Below, piece after piece: positions 44,850 through 54,759 of a stretch of DNA of 64,000 nt (position 1 is its first letter; the number at the start of each line of letters is the position of its first letter). The translations under genes were made by a program, and so were the position numbers. The DNA lies in NCBI GenBank assembly GCA_017503065.1, contig JAFVTT010000028.1:1-64000 (forward strand), written 5' to 3'. Origin of the DNA: Bacteroidaceae bacterium (lineage in GTDB: Bacteria; Bacteroidota; Bacteroidia; Bacteroidales; Bacteroidaceae). The notes beneath the pieces were generated by a model, which saw only the letters and a program-made list of their open reading frames with translations, was not told the origin of the DNA and searched no databases.

Positions 44850-45488
44850 TTATCTCATGTCAATAATTTCGTATTCCGGATATTCCTGGGCAGGAAAGTT
44901 AAAATGATTTGCTGACAGTCCGACTCCAGTCTTGAATCCGTTAATGCTTATACGTGTCCAATCCTTTTTATTACGGATCCGTATGCACATGGGGTCGTAT
45001 GTTTCACTGTCAATGCTGATAATGATGACGGAAGGTTCCTGACTGCTTTTCTTTGGTTTTAATGATACCTCCCATACCCTACGGCCACGCAATACCGCTT
45101 TCTTTGAGGAAAGATTGAAGCCTTGTTTGTATATCCCGATAAATGCCATGGGAGACGATACCTGCAGTTCCTCTGGAGTAGGGGAGGAGAGGTTTACTTC
45201 TCCATTGCCGACAATAAGGTTCCACTGGTCTTTCCCGTTAAACCATGTACATACGGCTGGAGTTTTCATTACATACTTTTCACCATAAATATCTATGGTT
45301 CCATTTATGGTTTCCTGCGGTCTGCTTCCCTGGAATGCTGTTGTTGTAAAGTTGGCACTTATACCACCAGAAGCCAGCATACGTTCTGCGGTGCGGTCAA
45401 GAATGCTACGGGCTGAAAGCTTTTCTTGTGCAACGGAGGAAACGCCAAATAACATGGCAGCTATCAGAATGAGGACAATCTTTTTCAT
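44850..45488 (-). CDS. lolA: Outer-membrane lipoprotein carrier LolA-like protein
   Basis: This protein of 212 residues has a signal peptide (cleavage near VAQ) and a LolA-like half-barrel (FTTTAFQGSRPQETINGTID, GKDQWNLIVGNGEVNL). It follows ftsK on the same strand, as in many Bacteroidales. It would carry lipoproteins across the periplasm. Identity to LolA is weak in parts, so the exact partner is not certain. Confidence 0.85.
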   Translation of the reverse strand: MKKIVLILIAAMLFGVSSVAQEKLSARSILDRTAERMLASGGISANFTTTAFQGSRPQETINGTIDIYGEKYVMKTPAVCTWFNGKDQWNLIVGNGEVNLSSPTPEELQVSSPMAFIGIYKQGFNLSSKKAVLRGRRVWEVSLKPKKSSQEPSVIIISIDSETYDPMCIRIRNKKDWTRISINGFKTGVGLSANHFNFPAQEYPEYEIIDMR

Positions 45489-45521
45489 ACCTTTCTATAC
45501 CTTATTTATATATTAATGGAA

Positions 45522-48062
45522 CTAACGCATATTGTCGATGCGGAATTGCAGGTCTTCTTCGCTGATGCACAATACCTCGCGAGGTTTGCTTCCATGTGCA
45601 GGACCTACTATGCCCGCCACTTCAAGCTGGTCCATAAGCCGTCCTGCACGGTTGTAGCCGATGGAGAACTTGCGCTGAATCATACTGGTTGAACCCTGTT
45701 GGGTCTGTACAACAAGTCGAGCGACCTCTTCGAACATAGGGTCAAGATTCTGCATATCCACATCCGGACCATCTCCTTCTTCACCCTCCATGGCAACGGG
45801 GGGCAGGGAGGCAGGACCAAGGTAGCTTTGCTGGCATGCAATGTATTTGGTGATGGCTTCCACTTCGGGAGTGTCTACAAAAGCACACTGAACGCGGACC
45901 GGTTCGTTGCCTCCGCCAAGCACCAGCATATCGCCCTTACCGACCAACTGCTGTGCACCAGCACGGTCAAGAATGGTACGGCTGTCCACCATGGCACTTA
46001 CCTTAAAGGCCATACGGCCAGGGAAGTTGGCCTTGATGGTACCTGTGATGATGTTGGTGGTAGGACGCTGGGTGGCTATAATCATGTGTATGCCTACGGC
46101 ACGGGCCAACTGGGCTATACGGCAAATGGGAAGTTCTATTTCCTTGCCTGCCGTCATGATGAGGTCGCCGAACTCGTCAATAATCACAACGATGTATGGC
46201 ATGAAGCGATGACCGTTCTCGGGATTGAGATGGCGTGACTTGAACTTCTCATTATATTCGCGCAGATTACGGCTACCGGCCTTCTTAAGAAGGTCGTATC
46301 GGTTGTCCATCTCCACACAAAGAGACTTTAGGGTCTGCACAACTTTCTGTACATCGGTGATAATGGGTTCGTCGCCCTCCGTTCCTTCTACCTGGGCCAA
46401 AAAATGGTTGATGATAGGTGAATAAACGCTGAATTCAACCTTTTTCGGGTCCACCATCACAAGTTTCAGTTCTGCCGGGTGCTTCTTGTAGAGCAGTGAT
46501 GTGATAATGGCGTTCAGACCAACAGACTTACCCTGACCGGTGGCACCTGCCACAAGGAGATGCGGCATCTTGGCCAAGTCCACCATATACAACTCGTTGG
46601 TAATGGTCTTTCCTAAGGCCATGGGTAGTTCGAATTGTGTTTCCTGGAACTTGCGGCTATTGATAATGCTTTCCATGGAAACAATTTGGGGACGTGCATT
46701 GGGAACCTCAATACCAATGGTGCCCTTGCCCGGAATGGGTGCAATGATACGTATGCCCAATGCAGAGAGGGACAGGGCAATGTCGTCCTCGAGATTTCTG
46801 ATTTTTGAGATTCGTACTCCAGGGGCCGGGGTAATTTCATACAAGGTGATGGTAGGGCCGACCGTGGCCTTAATGCTGGATATCTTGACACCAAAATCCG
46901 AAAGAACCTGAATAATCCTGTTCTTGTTCTGCTGCTGTTCTTCCATATCTATGGAGGTGTCGATGTCATAATGCTTCAGCAGGTCAATGGTAGGATACTT
47001 GTAGTTTTCAAGGTCTAACTTGGGGTCGTACGGTTCCAATTGACGTGATTCGTCAAGATGCGCTTCTTCCTCTTCCTTGCCCTTATGGACAATCATTGTC
47101 TTGCCGTCTTCATTGTATTCTATGAATTCATCGCTGGATCGAGAATCAGTATCATCATCATTAGCGGATACTATCTCTATATCTAAAGCATTACTTTCGG
47201 ATGCAGGCAGAGAAGTGTTGTTTTCCAATGAAATATCACTAAACTCAATTGTGGTAGAGGTTTCTTCTGGCGAAAGACCCGTATAGATGGATTCTGTGTC
47301 AACTCCTTCGGTTTCATTGCAAACATCCTCCATCTCTGTTTTTTCATCCTCTCTCTTAAACTTATTGCGAGCAGACTTGATATAATCTACCGGAGAAAGT
47401 ATCCTGCGGATAATCCTGATAGTCTCGTCAGAAAGATATATCAGGTATCCGATTGCGATAGACACAAGGATGATGAATGTTCCGATGGAACCAACCTTGG
47501 CTTCGAGGAACGTAACTTCTGTCATGCCTATTCCTCCCCCAAGACATATTGGGCTCCTAAACTGGGCCAGTATGGGCTGCAGGAGGAAATGCGAAAAAGC
47601 CGATGACCAAATCATCAGAATAGAGCAGTTCAGAAACCATTTCCAAAGCCTGACCTTATAGACCTGCATAATGCGCAGGGATGCCACAATAAGGAACAAG
47701 GGAATGAATATGGACGAAACTCCCCAACACTGGTCTATGAAGAATTTAGCCGTAGCTAACCCTAATGTCCCCATCCAGTTATGTGCACGGTCTCCCTCAA
47801 CCCAGGTAGAGTCTTCGGTAACGGTAAAGAGATGAGAGACAAGGCTCAGAAGTATAAAACTGCTGACCACAAATAACATCGCCCCTATGCAAAAGCGGGT
47901 GATTTCTGCCTTGGACATATTGTCGCTATCGTCAGAAGGTGTGTTATTGCTTGAGTTATTCCAGAAATTTCGGATTTTCTGGAATAGTGATATTTTAGAC
48001 TCGGTTTTAGCCTTTCCAAGTACTTTCTTTCCTGTTTTCTTGTCTGTTTTATTGTTTGCCAT
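45522..48062 (-). CDS. ftsK: DNA translocase FtsK
   Basis: This protein of 846 residues has four N-terminal membrane segments, a Glu/Asp-rich linker, the FtsK motor (Walker A GATGQGKSVGLNAI at about residue 505, DEFGDLI) and the C-terminal gamma domain (FSIGYNRAGRLMDQLEVAGI). It moves DNA at the division septum to resolve chromosomes. The start is ATG 48062: the longer reading begins at a TTG inside a TAAATTTG promoter box (complement of 48087-48094). Confidence 0.96.
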   Translation of the reverse strand: MANNKTDKKTGKKVLGKAKTESKISLFQKIRNFWNNSSNNTPSDDSDNMSKAEITRFCIGAMLFVVSSFILLSLVSHLFTVTEDSTWVEGDRAHNWMGTLGLATAKFFIDQCWGVSSIFIPLFLIVASLRIMQVYKVRLWKWFLNCSILMIWSSAFSHFLLQPILAQFRSPICLGGGIGMTEVTFLEAKVGSIGTFIILVSIAIGYLIYLSDETIRIIRRILSPVDYIKSARNKFKREDEKTEMEDVCNETEGVDTESIYTGLSPEETSTTIEFSDISLENNTSLPASESNALDIEIVSANDDDTDSRSSDEFIEYNEDGKTMIVHKGKEEEEAHLDESRQLEPYDPKLDLENYKYPTIDLLKHYDIDTSIDMEEQQQNKNRIIQVLSDFGVKISSIKATVGPTITLYEITPAPGVRISKIRNLEDDIALSLSALGIRIIAPIPGKGTIGIEVPNARPQIVSMESIINSRKFQETQFELPMALGKTITNELYMVDLAKMPHLLVAGATGQGKSVGLNAIITSLLYKKHPAELKLVMVDPKKVEFSVYSPIINHFLAQVEGTEGDEPIITDVQKVVQTLKSLCVEMDNRYDLLKKAGSRNLREYNEKFKSRHLNPENGHRFMPYIVVIIDEFGDLIMTAGKEIELPICRIAQLARAVGIHMIIATQRPTTNIITGTIKANFPGRMAFKVSAMVDSRTILDRAGAQQLVGKGDMLVLGGGNEPVRVQCAFVDTPEVEAITKYIACQQSYLGPASLPPVAMEGEEGDGPDVDMQNLDPMFEEVARLVVQTQQGSTSMIQRKFSIGYNRAGRLMDQLEVAGIVGPAHGSKPREVLCISEEDLQFRIDNMR

Positions 48063-48086
48063 AAGTTTAATATGGGATTTCTTTTG

Positions 48087-48094
48087 CAAATTTA
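48087..48094 (-). promoter_or_regulatory. Bacteroidetes -7 box of ftsK, TAAATTTG
   Basis: TAAATTTG on the minus strand lies 24 bases before the ftsK ATG and overlaps the in-frame TTG, which therefore cannot be the start. Confidence 0.6.
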
Positions 48095-48137
48095 GTGGAA
48101 AAAAACGTAAATAGTGGAATAAATGGCGATTTTTTCT

Positions 48138-48145
48138 TAATTTTG
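48138..48145 (+). promoter_or_regulatory. Bacteroidetes -7 box, TAATTTTG
   Basis: TAATTTTG lies 88 bases before the exonuclease ATG and faces the ftsK promoter across a short divergent region. Confidence 0.5.
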
Positions 48146-48233
48146 TATTCGAATAAGCGCTAATCCTAATGGCAATTAATGCCTGCCTATAAACCTCAAT
48201 AAGCGAAACAAGGTTCGTTCATCTTAGCTAAAA

Positions 48234-49019
48234 ATGAAGACACTAGTAAGCAGATACGACAAGAAATTGATTGGACAAATGCCAAAAGTTCTGTTTCAGG
48301 GACGAATTTTTGTTATACAGAGTAATGAAGAGGCAGCAAGAGCGGTTGAATTCCTTCTCAAACAAAAGATTCTGGGAATAGATACGGAAACCAAACCCGT
48401 ATTTAAAAAGGGTGTAGGTATGAATCCTGTTGCATTGCTACAGGTTTCAACGTATGACACATGCTTTTTGTTCCGGTTGAATCACATAGGATTCACTGAC
48501 GACCTGATACGTCTGATGAGTGACGAGACGGTGCTTAAGGTTGGTCTTTCGCTTAAGGATGACTTCATTCAATTGGGGAGACGCAAGCAATTCAATCCAG
48601 GCAAACACGCCGAACTGCAAACTATGGTAAGGGAGATGGGAATCGTTGACCAGTCGTTGCAGAAACTTTATGCCAATTTCTTCGGGCAACGTATCAGCAA
48701 GACGCAACAACTGACCAACTGGGAAGCGGATGTGCTTACGGAAGCCCAAAAAAGATATGCTGCAACAGATGCCTGGGCCTGCATTCAGATTTACGAAGAA
48801 ATCCAGCGTCTGGATGCAAATGGCTACATGCTGGAGATCATCCCAGAACCAGAAACAACAGAGATGCATGGACCAAGTGCAGAGGAAATAGAGACAAGGA
48901 GGAAACCAAAGGAGCAGAAGGACAAGAATGCCAGAAAGCGTAAAGCCCTGAAGGCCAAGGCCAACAGACGCAGGAATAAGGCAAGGAAAGAGAAGGAGAA
49001 ACTACAAAACATAGCATAA
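48234..49019 (+). CDS. 3'-5' exonuclease domain protein (RNase D-like)
   Basis: This protein of 261 residues has the DEDDy exonuclease fold: LGIDTETKP (the first Asp/Glu pair), VGLSLKDDF and YAATDAWACIQIY. The long C-terminal tail (about residues 215-261) is very basic (RKRKALKAKANRRRNKARK), suggesting RNA binding. The gene precedes rlmI by 21 bases and may work in RNA processing. Confidence 0.88.
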   Translation: MKTLVSRYDKKLIGQMPKVLFQGRIFVIQSNEEAARAVEFLLKQKILGIDTETKPVFKKGVGMNPVALLQVSTYDTCFLFRLNHIGFTDDLIRLMSDETVLKVGLSLKDDFIQLGRRKQFNPGKHAELQTMVREMGIVDQSLQKLYANFFGQRISKTQQLTNWEADVLTEAQKRYAATDAWACIQIYEEIQRLDANGYMLEIIPEPETTEMHGPSAEEIETRRKPKEQKDKNARKRKALKAKANRRRNKARKEKEKLQNIA

Positions 49020-49040
49020 TATTTACCTTATAATCAAATA

Positions 49041-50249
49041 ATGTCTAAGATTAAGACTATAGTACTGAAAAGAGGAAAGGAGGAAAGTCTCATAAGAAGA
49101 CATCCGTGGATTTTCTCGGGAGCAATACATCACACTGAAGGAGAGTTTCAGGAGGGGGATGTTGTTAGAGTCCTTACAGCCCAGGGCGATTTTATTGCCG
49201 TAGGACATTGGCAGATAGGCAGTATAGCAGTTAGAGTGCTGTCCTTCAAGGATGAAACAATAAACGGTGAATTCTATGAAAACAAGCTTTCCGTGGCTCT
49301 GGATGTAAGGCGAAGTATCGGTTTACTCCGAAATGGCAAAGGTCTTGGGGAACAAGACATAAACAACACCTATCGCCTTGTTCATGGTGAAGGTGACGGT
49401 CTGCCGGGTCTGGTAATTGACATGTACGACGGCACGGCAGTCATGCAGGCACACAGTGTTGGCATGCATGCAGATAGAATGCTTATTGGCAATTCTTTAA
49501 AAAAGATAATGGGTAAAGAACTCAGGGCCGTATATTATAAGAGCGAAACTACCTTGCCTTTCAAGGCAGACCTGGGACAGGAGAACGGTTTCCTGATAGG
49601 ACAATCCAATAATGACATAGCAATTGAAAACGGATTGAAATTCCATATAGACTGGCTGAAGGGACAGAAAACGGGATTCTTTGTAGACCAAAGAGATAAC
49701 AGGTCTTTGCTGGAGCAATACTCCAAGGGACGCCGTGTACTGAATATGTTCTGCTACACGGGTGGTTTCAGCGTATATAGTATGCGAGGAGGCGCAGAAC
49801 TTGTGCATAGCGTGGATAGTAGTGCAAAGGCTGTTGAACTGGTCAACAAGAACATCGCATTGAACTTTCCTGATGACAACAGGCACAAAGCCTTCGCTGC
49901 CGATGCCTTCAAATTCCTTGATGAAATGGCATCAAATTACGACCTTGTGATTCTTGACCCACCAGCATTTGCCAAGCATAGAGATGCATTGAAACAGGCA
50001 TTAAGAGGATATACCAAACTGAATGCAAAGGCGATGGAGAAGATGCCCAAGGGCAGCATCTTGTTTACGTTCTCATGTTCTCAAGCTGTAAACAAGGAGC
50101 AATTCCGTACCGCCATATTCTCTGCGGCTATGCAGACAGGCAGACAAATAAGGATACTGCATCAACTTCACCAGCCTGCCGACCATCCCATAAACATAAA
50201 CCATCCAGAAGGCGAATACCTGAAGGGACTGGTAGTTTATATTGAATGA
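49041..50249 (+). CDS. rlmI: 23S rRNA m5C1962 methyltransferase RlmI
   Basis: This protein of 402 residues has an N-terminal PUA domain (RHPWIFSGAIHHTEGEFQEG), an SAM fold (VLNMFCYTGGFSVYSMRGGA) and catalytic LDPPAFAKH and FTFSCSQAVN, where the Cys in SCS is the nucleophile site. It would methylate C1962 of 23S rRNA. It follows the exonuclease gene closely. Confidence 0.93.
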   Translation: MSKIKTIVLKRGKEESLIRRHPWIFSGAIHHTEGEFQEGDVVRVLTAQGDFIAVGHWQIGSIAVRVLSFKDETINGEFYENKLSVALDVRRSIGLLRNGKGLGEQDINNTYRLVHGEGDGLPGLVIDMYDGTAVMQAHSVGMHADRMLIGNSLKKIMGKELRAVYYKSETTLPFKADLGQENGFLIGQSNNDIAIENGLKFHIDWLKGQKTGFFVDQRDNRSLLEQYSKGRRVLNMFCYTGGFSVYSMRGGAELVHSVDSSAKAVELVNKNIALNFPDDNRHKAFAADAFKFLDEMASNYDLVILDPPAFAKHRDALKQALRGYTKLNAKAMEKMPKGSILFTFSCSQAVNKEQFRTAIFSAAMQTGRQIRILHQLHQPADHPININHPEGEYLKGLVVYIE

Positions 50250-50298
50250 CAATAAAAATAATATATAGCATCGTTTTAATCAAATAATCGGGATTTAT

Positions 50299-51576
50299 AT
50301 GAATACCAAAATCAGACTTACTATACTCAATTTCCTGGAATTTGCCGTATGGGGCGCATATCTGACAAGTATGGGAGGATATCTGGCAAGTGTAGGCCTA
50401 GGAGCATACATCGGGTATTTCTACTCCATACAAGGATTCGTGTCCATAATCATGCCAGCCCTTATGGGAATCGTTGCAGACAGATGGATACAGGCGCAAA
50501 AGGTATTGAGCCTTTGTCATTTTCTGGCAGGAAGCATGATGATTGCTGCAAGTCTGTATTGCATCCAGGTGGCAGATAATGTTGATTTCCCCACCTTGTT
50601 TGCATTGTATTCTGTAAGTGTTGCATTCTTTATGCCAACCATAGCTCTTGCCAACTCGGTTTCATATAATGCACTTGACAAGGCAGGACTGGATGCGGTT
50701 AAAGCCTTCCCGCCAATCCGAGTTTTCGGTACCGTGGGCTTCATCGTATCAATGTGGATTGTTGACCTGAGCGGTTGGCAGACCACTTCATTACAATTTC
50801 TTTGGAGTGGTATCCTATCCATTATCCTTGCCTTATACTCCCTGACAATGCCCAAATGCGCAACAAACGACAGCAAGACCAATAGCAGTATCGTGCAGGC
50901 ACTTGGATTGGAGGCTTTCAAACTGTTCAAGAACTACAGGATGGCCTTGTTCTTTATATTCTCAATGCTGCTTGGATGTTGCTTGCAGATAACAAACGGA
51001 TATGCAGGACCTTTCTTGCAGTCATTCGGTATAAACGAAGCATATCAGGGTACATTTGGGGTTGAACATTCCAATATATTGATTTCGCTTTCTCAGATGA
51101 GTGAAACTCTCTGCATATTGCTGATTCCCTTCTGTCTGAGTCGTTTTGGCATAAAGAAGGTTATGCTTATGTCTATGGTTGCCTGGGCGTTGAGATTCGG
51201 ATTCTTTGCTATAGGCAATCCTGGTGATGGAGTATGGTTGTTGATTCTCAGTATGATTGTATATGGTATTGCATTCGACTTCTTCAACATCAGCGGTTCA
51301 TTGTTTGTTGATAAGGAAACGGATATCAGCATTAGAAATTCTGCCCAGGGAGTCTTCATGATGATGACCAATGGATTTGGCGCCTCACTTGGAATGATTG
51401 TGGCCGGATGGGTAATGAACATGTACACGGTAAACGTAGACGGTCTGATGATTGACAAGAGCGGAACTGGCGGTTGGGCCGAGGCATGGACAATATTCGC
51501 AATATATGCTTTTGTCATTGCCGTTATGTTTGCCGTATTGTTCAGATATAAGCATTTACCAGAAAAGACAAGATAA
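50299..51576 (+). CDS. NHS-family nucleoside transporter (MFS fold)
   Basis: This protein of 425 residues has 12 predicted transmembrane helices. The start TKIRLTILNFLEFAVWGAYL and SYNALDKAG, with FPPIRVFGTVGFI, are typical of the NupG/XapB nucleoside:proton symporter family. The gene lies between rlmI and rsmE. Substrate choice among nucleosides is not told by sequence. Confidence 0.88.
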   Translation: MNTKIRLTILNFLEFAVWGAYLTSMGGYLASVGLGAYIGYFYSIQGFVSIIMPALMGIVADRWIQAQKVLSLCHFLAGSMMIAASLYCIQVADNVDFPTLFALYSVSVAFFMPTIALANSVSYNALDKAGLDAVKAFPPIRVFGTVGFIVSMWIVDLSGWQTTSLQFLWSGILSIILALYSLTMPKCATNDSKTNSSIVQALGLEAFKLFKNYRMALFFIFSMLLGCCLQITNGYAGPFLQSFGINEAYQGTFGVEHSNILISLSQMSETLCILLIPFCLSRFGIKKVMLMSMVAWALRFGFFAIGNPGDGVWLLILSMIVYGIAFDFFNISGSLFVDKETDISIRNSAQGVFMMMTNGFGASLGMIVAGWVMNMYTVNVDGLMIDKSGTGGWAEAWTIFAIYAFVIAVMFAVLFRYKHLPEKTR

Positions 51577-51587
51577 ATATACCTGCC

Positions 51588-52322
51588 ATGAAAGAAGTCC
51601 GTTTTTTCTATACTCCTGTCATTTCCGGTTCTTTGCCGGAAGACGAGGCAAAGCATGCGGTACGTGTGCTACGAATGAAGGAGGGTGATGAGATAAACCT
51701 GATGGATGGAAAAGGCACTTTCTACAGGGCAGAAATTACCACGGCATCCAACCACCATTGCCTGTACAGGATTATAGAAGAGGAAAAACAGGAACGTGCA
51801 TGGAGTGGCAGCATACATTTGGCCGTGGCACCCACCAAACTAAACGAACGGATAGAATGGCTTGTGGAAAAAGCCACAGAAATAGGGTGGGATAGGGTAT
51901 CATTCCTGAATTGCCAGTTTTCAGAACGTAGAAACATCAAGACAGAAAGAGTAGAGAAGATTGTGGTGTCCGCAGCAAAACAGTCCCATAAGGCATGGAT
52001 GCCAGATGTTGATGAAATGCAGACATTCAAAGACTTTGTAAAGCAATGGGGACTTCAAGAAGGAAACGTACAAGACGGAGTCCAGCGCTTTATCTGTCAT
52101 TGCAATGAAGGAAAGAAACCACACTTGAAGGATATGCTGAAGAATGGACAGGATTGTATTGTAATGATTGGGCCTGAGGGTGACTTTTCAACTGAAGAGG
52201 TAAAGTTTGCAGAAAAATATGGTTTTCAAAGCGTGTCCTTGGGTACAAGCAGGTTGCGCACAGAAACGGCTGCTTTAGTAGCCGTTCATCTGATGCAACT
52301 TAGTCAGGCAATTGCTGATTGA
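51588..52322 (+). CDS. rsmE: 16S rRNA m3U1498 methyltransferase RsmE
   Basis: This protein of 244 residues has an N-terminal PUA-like domain (HAVRVLRMKEGDEINLMDG) and a C-terminal SPOUT knot with IGPEGDFSTEEV and LGTSRLRTETAA. It methylates U1498 in the decoding centre of 16S rRNA. The start is 11 bases after the transporter stop, so these genes share a transcript. Confidence 0.95.
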   Translation: MKEVRFFYTPVISGSLPEDEAKHAVRVLRMKEGDEINLMDGKGTFYRAEITTASNHHCLYRIIEEEKQERAWSGSIHLAVAPTKLNERIEWLVEKATEIGWDRVSFLNCQFSERRNIKTERVEKIVVSAAKQSHKAWMPDVDEMQTFKDFVKQWGLQEGNVQDGVQRFICHCNEGKKPHLKDMLKNGQDCIVMIGPEGDFSTEEVKFAEKYGFQSVSLGTSRLRTETAALVAVHLMQLSQAIAD

Positions 52323-52397
52323 TAATTCTATACGCAATTCTTAATAAACAAGGTCTCATTATAATCCTGATTAAAGTCTTCCCAATACAACTATATT

Positions 52398-54671
52398 ATG
52401 GATTCTCTTATCAAATTGTATACATCATATGCAGGTTGCGAGCCAACGTTATGTGAGAAAATTGCAGGAGGCGGCAGCAACCGTGAATACTATAGGATAA
52501 CGGATAGCACTGGGGGTACCGTGATAGGTGCCGTTGGAACATCCCATGAAGAGAATGATACCTTTATATATTTAGCCAAGCACTTTGCAAAGATGGGGTT
52601 GCCAGTACCGCAGATATTAGCGGTAAGTGAAGACAGGATGGTTTACCTTCAAAGTGATTTGGGCAGTACAACACTTTACGATGCACTCAAGAAAGGACGT
52701 GAAAACTCCGAGGGATACGGTACCAATGATGTAGCACTGTTAGAACAGGCAATAAGGTTATTGCCACAAATACAGGTTTGCGGTGCAAAGGGACTCGATT
52801 TCAAACAATGTTATCCACAAGAGGCAATGGACGAACAGAATGTGATGTTCGACTTGAATTACTTTAAGTATTGCTTCCTGAAGACCACGGGAATCGATTT
52901 CAATGAGGTAAAGTTGGAAGATTCGTTTATAGAATTGGCCCATAATTTGGGGAAAGAGAGCAAACCTTATTTCCTATATAGGGATTTCCAGGCAAGAAAC
53001 TTGATGCTTGACAAGAACGGAACCCTTCATTTCATCGATTTCCAAGGGGGTAGGAGAGGTCCTTTGCAATACGATCTGGTTTCATTCCTCTGGCAGGCAT
53101 CTTCACACTTCAATGCAGATTTGAAACAGCATTTGATTGACGAATACATAATTGCGCTTAAAGAACACGAGGACATTGATGAAGGTGCCTTCAGAAGAAG
53201 CATACCGCAATGGGTGCTATTCCGTACACTTCAGGTTCTGGGCGCTTATGGTTTCAGAGGAAAGTATGAACAGAAGAAATATTTCCTGGACAGTATCCCA
53301 GCGGCTATAGATAATCTTCGGGAAGTCCTTGCCGAAGAAAGTTCTTGTCCCTATCCATACATGTATGACGTATTGAAAAGATTGGTTTCTTTGCCAGAAT
53401 TCACATGCATAAATGAGAAGAAAAAGATGCTCCCGTCAACTTCAGTTCATGACAATAAAGGGCAACTTAAAGTAAGGGTATTCAGTTTCTCGTATAAAAA
53501 AGGTATTCCCGAAGACAAGTCGGGAAACGGTGGTGGATATGTTTTCGATTGCCGGGCCACACACAATCCCGGCAGATATGAACCGTATAAGAAACTAACA
53601 GGTCTCGACCAACCGGTAATTGATTTTTTGGAGAATGCCGGTGAAATCATCACCTTCCTTAATAATATATATAGGTTGGCCGATGCTCACGTAGAGAGAT
53701 ATATGGAGCGAGGTTTTACTTCCTTGATGTTCTCTTTCGGGTGTACTGGAGGACAACATAGAAGTGTATACAGTGCTGAACATTTGGCCGATCATATCAA
53801 TGAGAAATATGGAATAGAGGTATCAGTGATTCATCGTGAACAAGGTATTGAAAGGATTATGCCAGCGAGAAGAAAGGCCATGATTTTTGCCGCCGGACTT
53901 GGCACGCGTTTGAAACCATTAACTGACACAAGACCTAAGGCTCTTGTAGAGATTGCAGGCAAACCGCTTATTGAGCACGTATTATATAAACTTGTTTCTG
54001 CCGGTTTCAACGACATAGTTGTCAATGTCCATCATTTTGCCGATATGATAGAAGAATGGGGACGGAAAATCGTTAATGAACCTTATTATAAGGATAAAAA
54101 CATTAGAATTACATTTTCCGACGAACGCGACGAACTTCTTGAAACAGGCGGTGGCATATTACATGCGTCGTCGTTATTGACGTGTAACAATCCAGAACAC
54201 AAGTTCTTGGTGCATAACGTTGATATTTTGTCTAATCTGTGTCTTGAAGAACTTTGGGCGCATTCAAGCGAATCTTCAGATGCGGTACTTGTCGTCTCAA
54301 AACGTAAGACCGCCAGATACCTGATATTCGACGATAATATGAAACTCGTTGGCTGGACAAACATTCAAACTGGCGAAGTCAAAACTCCGTTCAATGAAGT
54401 CCATGAAACTATAGCCAAACTGCAACCAAATGAGCTTGACATAGAAAAATACCATCTAAGAGCATTTGCAGGAATACATTATATAAAGACAAAACTGATT
54501 GATTTCATGCATTCTTGGCCAAGCAAATTCAGTATCATAGATTTCTATTTAAAGAACTGTGACTGCCATGAAATCAAGGGTTATACACTTGAAGATTTAA
54601 AACTGATAGATGTCGGAAAACTCCACACATTAGAAGACGCAAATAACTTTGCCACCATTTTACAAGAATAG
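52398..54671 (+). CDS. Three-domain fusion: sugar kinase (AmgK-like), RapZ C-terminal domain, nucleotidyltransferase (MurU-like)
   Basis: This protein of 757 residues has three parts. Residues about 1-330 form an APH-type kinase (catalytic YRDFQARNLML near residue 195, then IDFQGG) resembling AmgK. Residues about 355-485 form a RapZ C-terminal domain (GGYVFDCRATHNPG, LTGLDQPVIDFL and CTGGQHRSVYSAE near residue 448). Residues about 490-757 form a nucleotidyltransferase (AAGLGTRLKPLTDTRPKAL, ETGGGILHA) resembling MurU. AmgK and MurU make MurNAc-1-phosphate and UDP-MurNAc in peptidoglycan recycling. In E. coli, RapZ senses glucosamine-6-phosphate. The middle domain may therefore regulate the two enzymes. 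Confidence 0.87.
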   Translation: MDSLIKLYTSYAGCEPTLCEKIAGGGSNREYYRITDSTGGTVIGAVGTSHEENDTFIYLAKHFAKMGLPVPQILAVSEDRMVYLQSDLGSTTLYDALKKGRENSEGYGTNDVALLEQAIRLLPQIQVCGAKGLDFKQCYPQEAMDEQNVMFDLNYFKYCFLKTTGIDFNEVKLEDSFIELAHNLGKESKPYFLYRDFQARNLMLDKNGTLHFIDFQGGRRGPLQYDLVSFLWQASSHFNADLKQHLIDEYIIALKEHEDIDEGAFRRSIPQWVLFRTLQVLGAYGFRGKYEQKKYFLDSIPAAIDNLREVLAEESSCPYPYMYDVLKRLVSLPEFTCINEKKKMLPSTSVHDNKGQLKVRVFSFSYKKGIPEDKSGNGGGYVFDCRATHNPGRYEPYKKLTGLDQPVIDFLENAGEIITFLNNIYRLADAHVERYMERGFTSLMFSFGCTGGQHRSVYSAEHLADHINEKYGIEVSVIHREQGIERIMPARRKAMIFAAGLGTRLKPLTDTRPKALVEIAGKPLIEHVLYKLVSAGFNDIVVNVHHFADMIEEWGRKIVNEPYYKDKNIRITFSDERDELLETGGGILHASSLLTCNNPEHKFLVHNVDILSNLCLEELWAHSSESSDAVLVVSKRKTARYLIFDDNMKLVGWTNIQTGEVKTPFNEVHETIAKLQPNELDIEKYHLRAFAGIHYIKTKLIDFMHSWPSKFSIIDFYLKNCDCHEIKGYTLEDLKLIDVGKLHTLEDANNFATILQE

Positions 54672-54759
54672 ACATTATGTTTACTGATGCGCTTGTTGGC
54701 TATATGCGAATGAATATGAAATTACACCACATTCTCCTGGTTTGACTAAGAAAAGGGAT

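Noticed and set aside
48063..48089. Longer N-terminus of FtsK
   Set aside because: Its first codon is a TTG inside the TAAATTTG promoter box.
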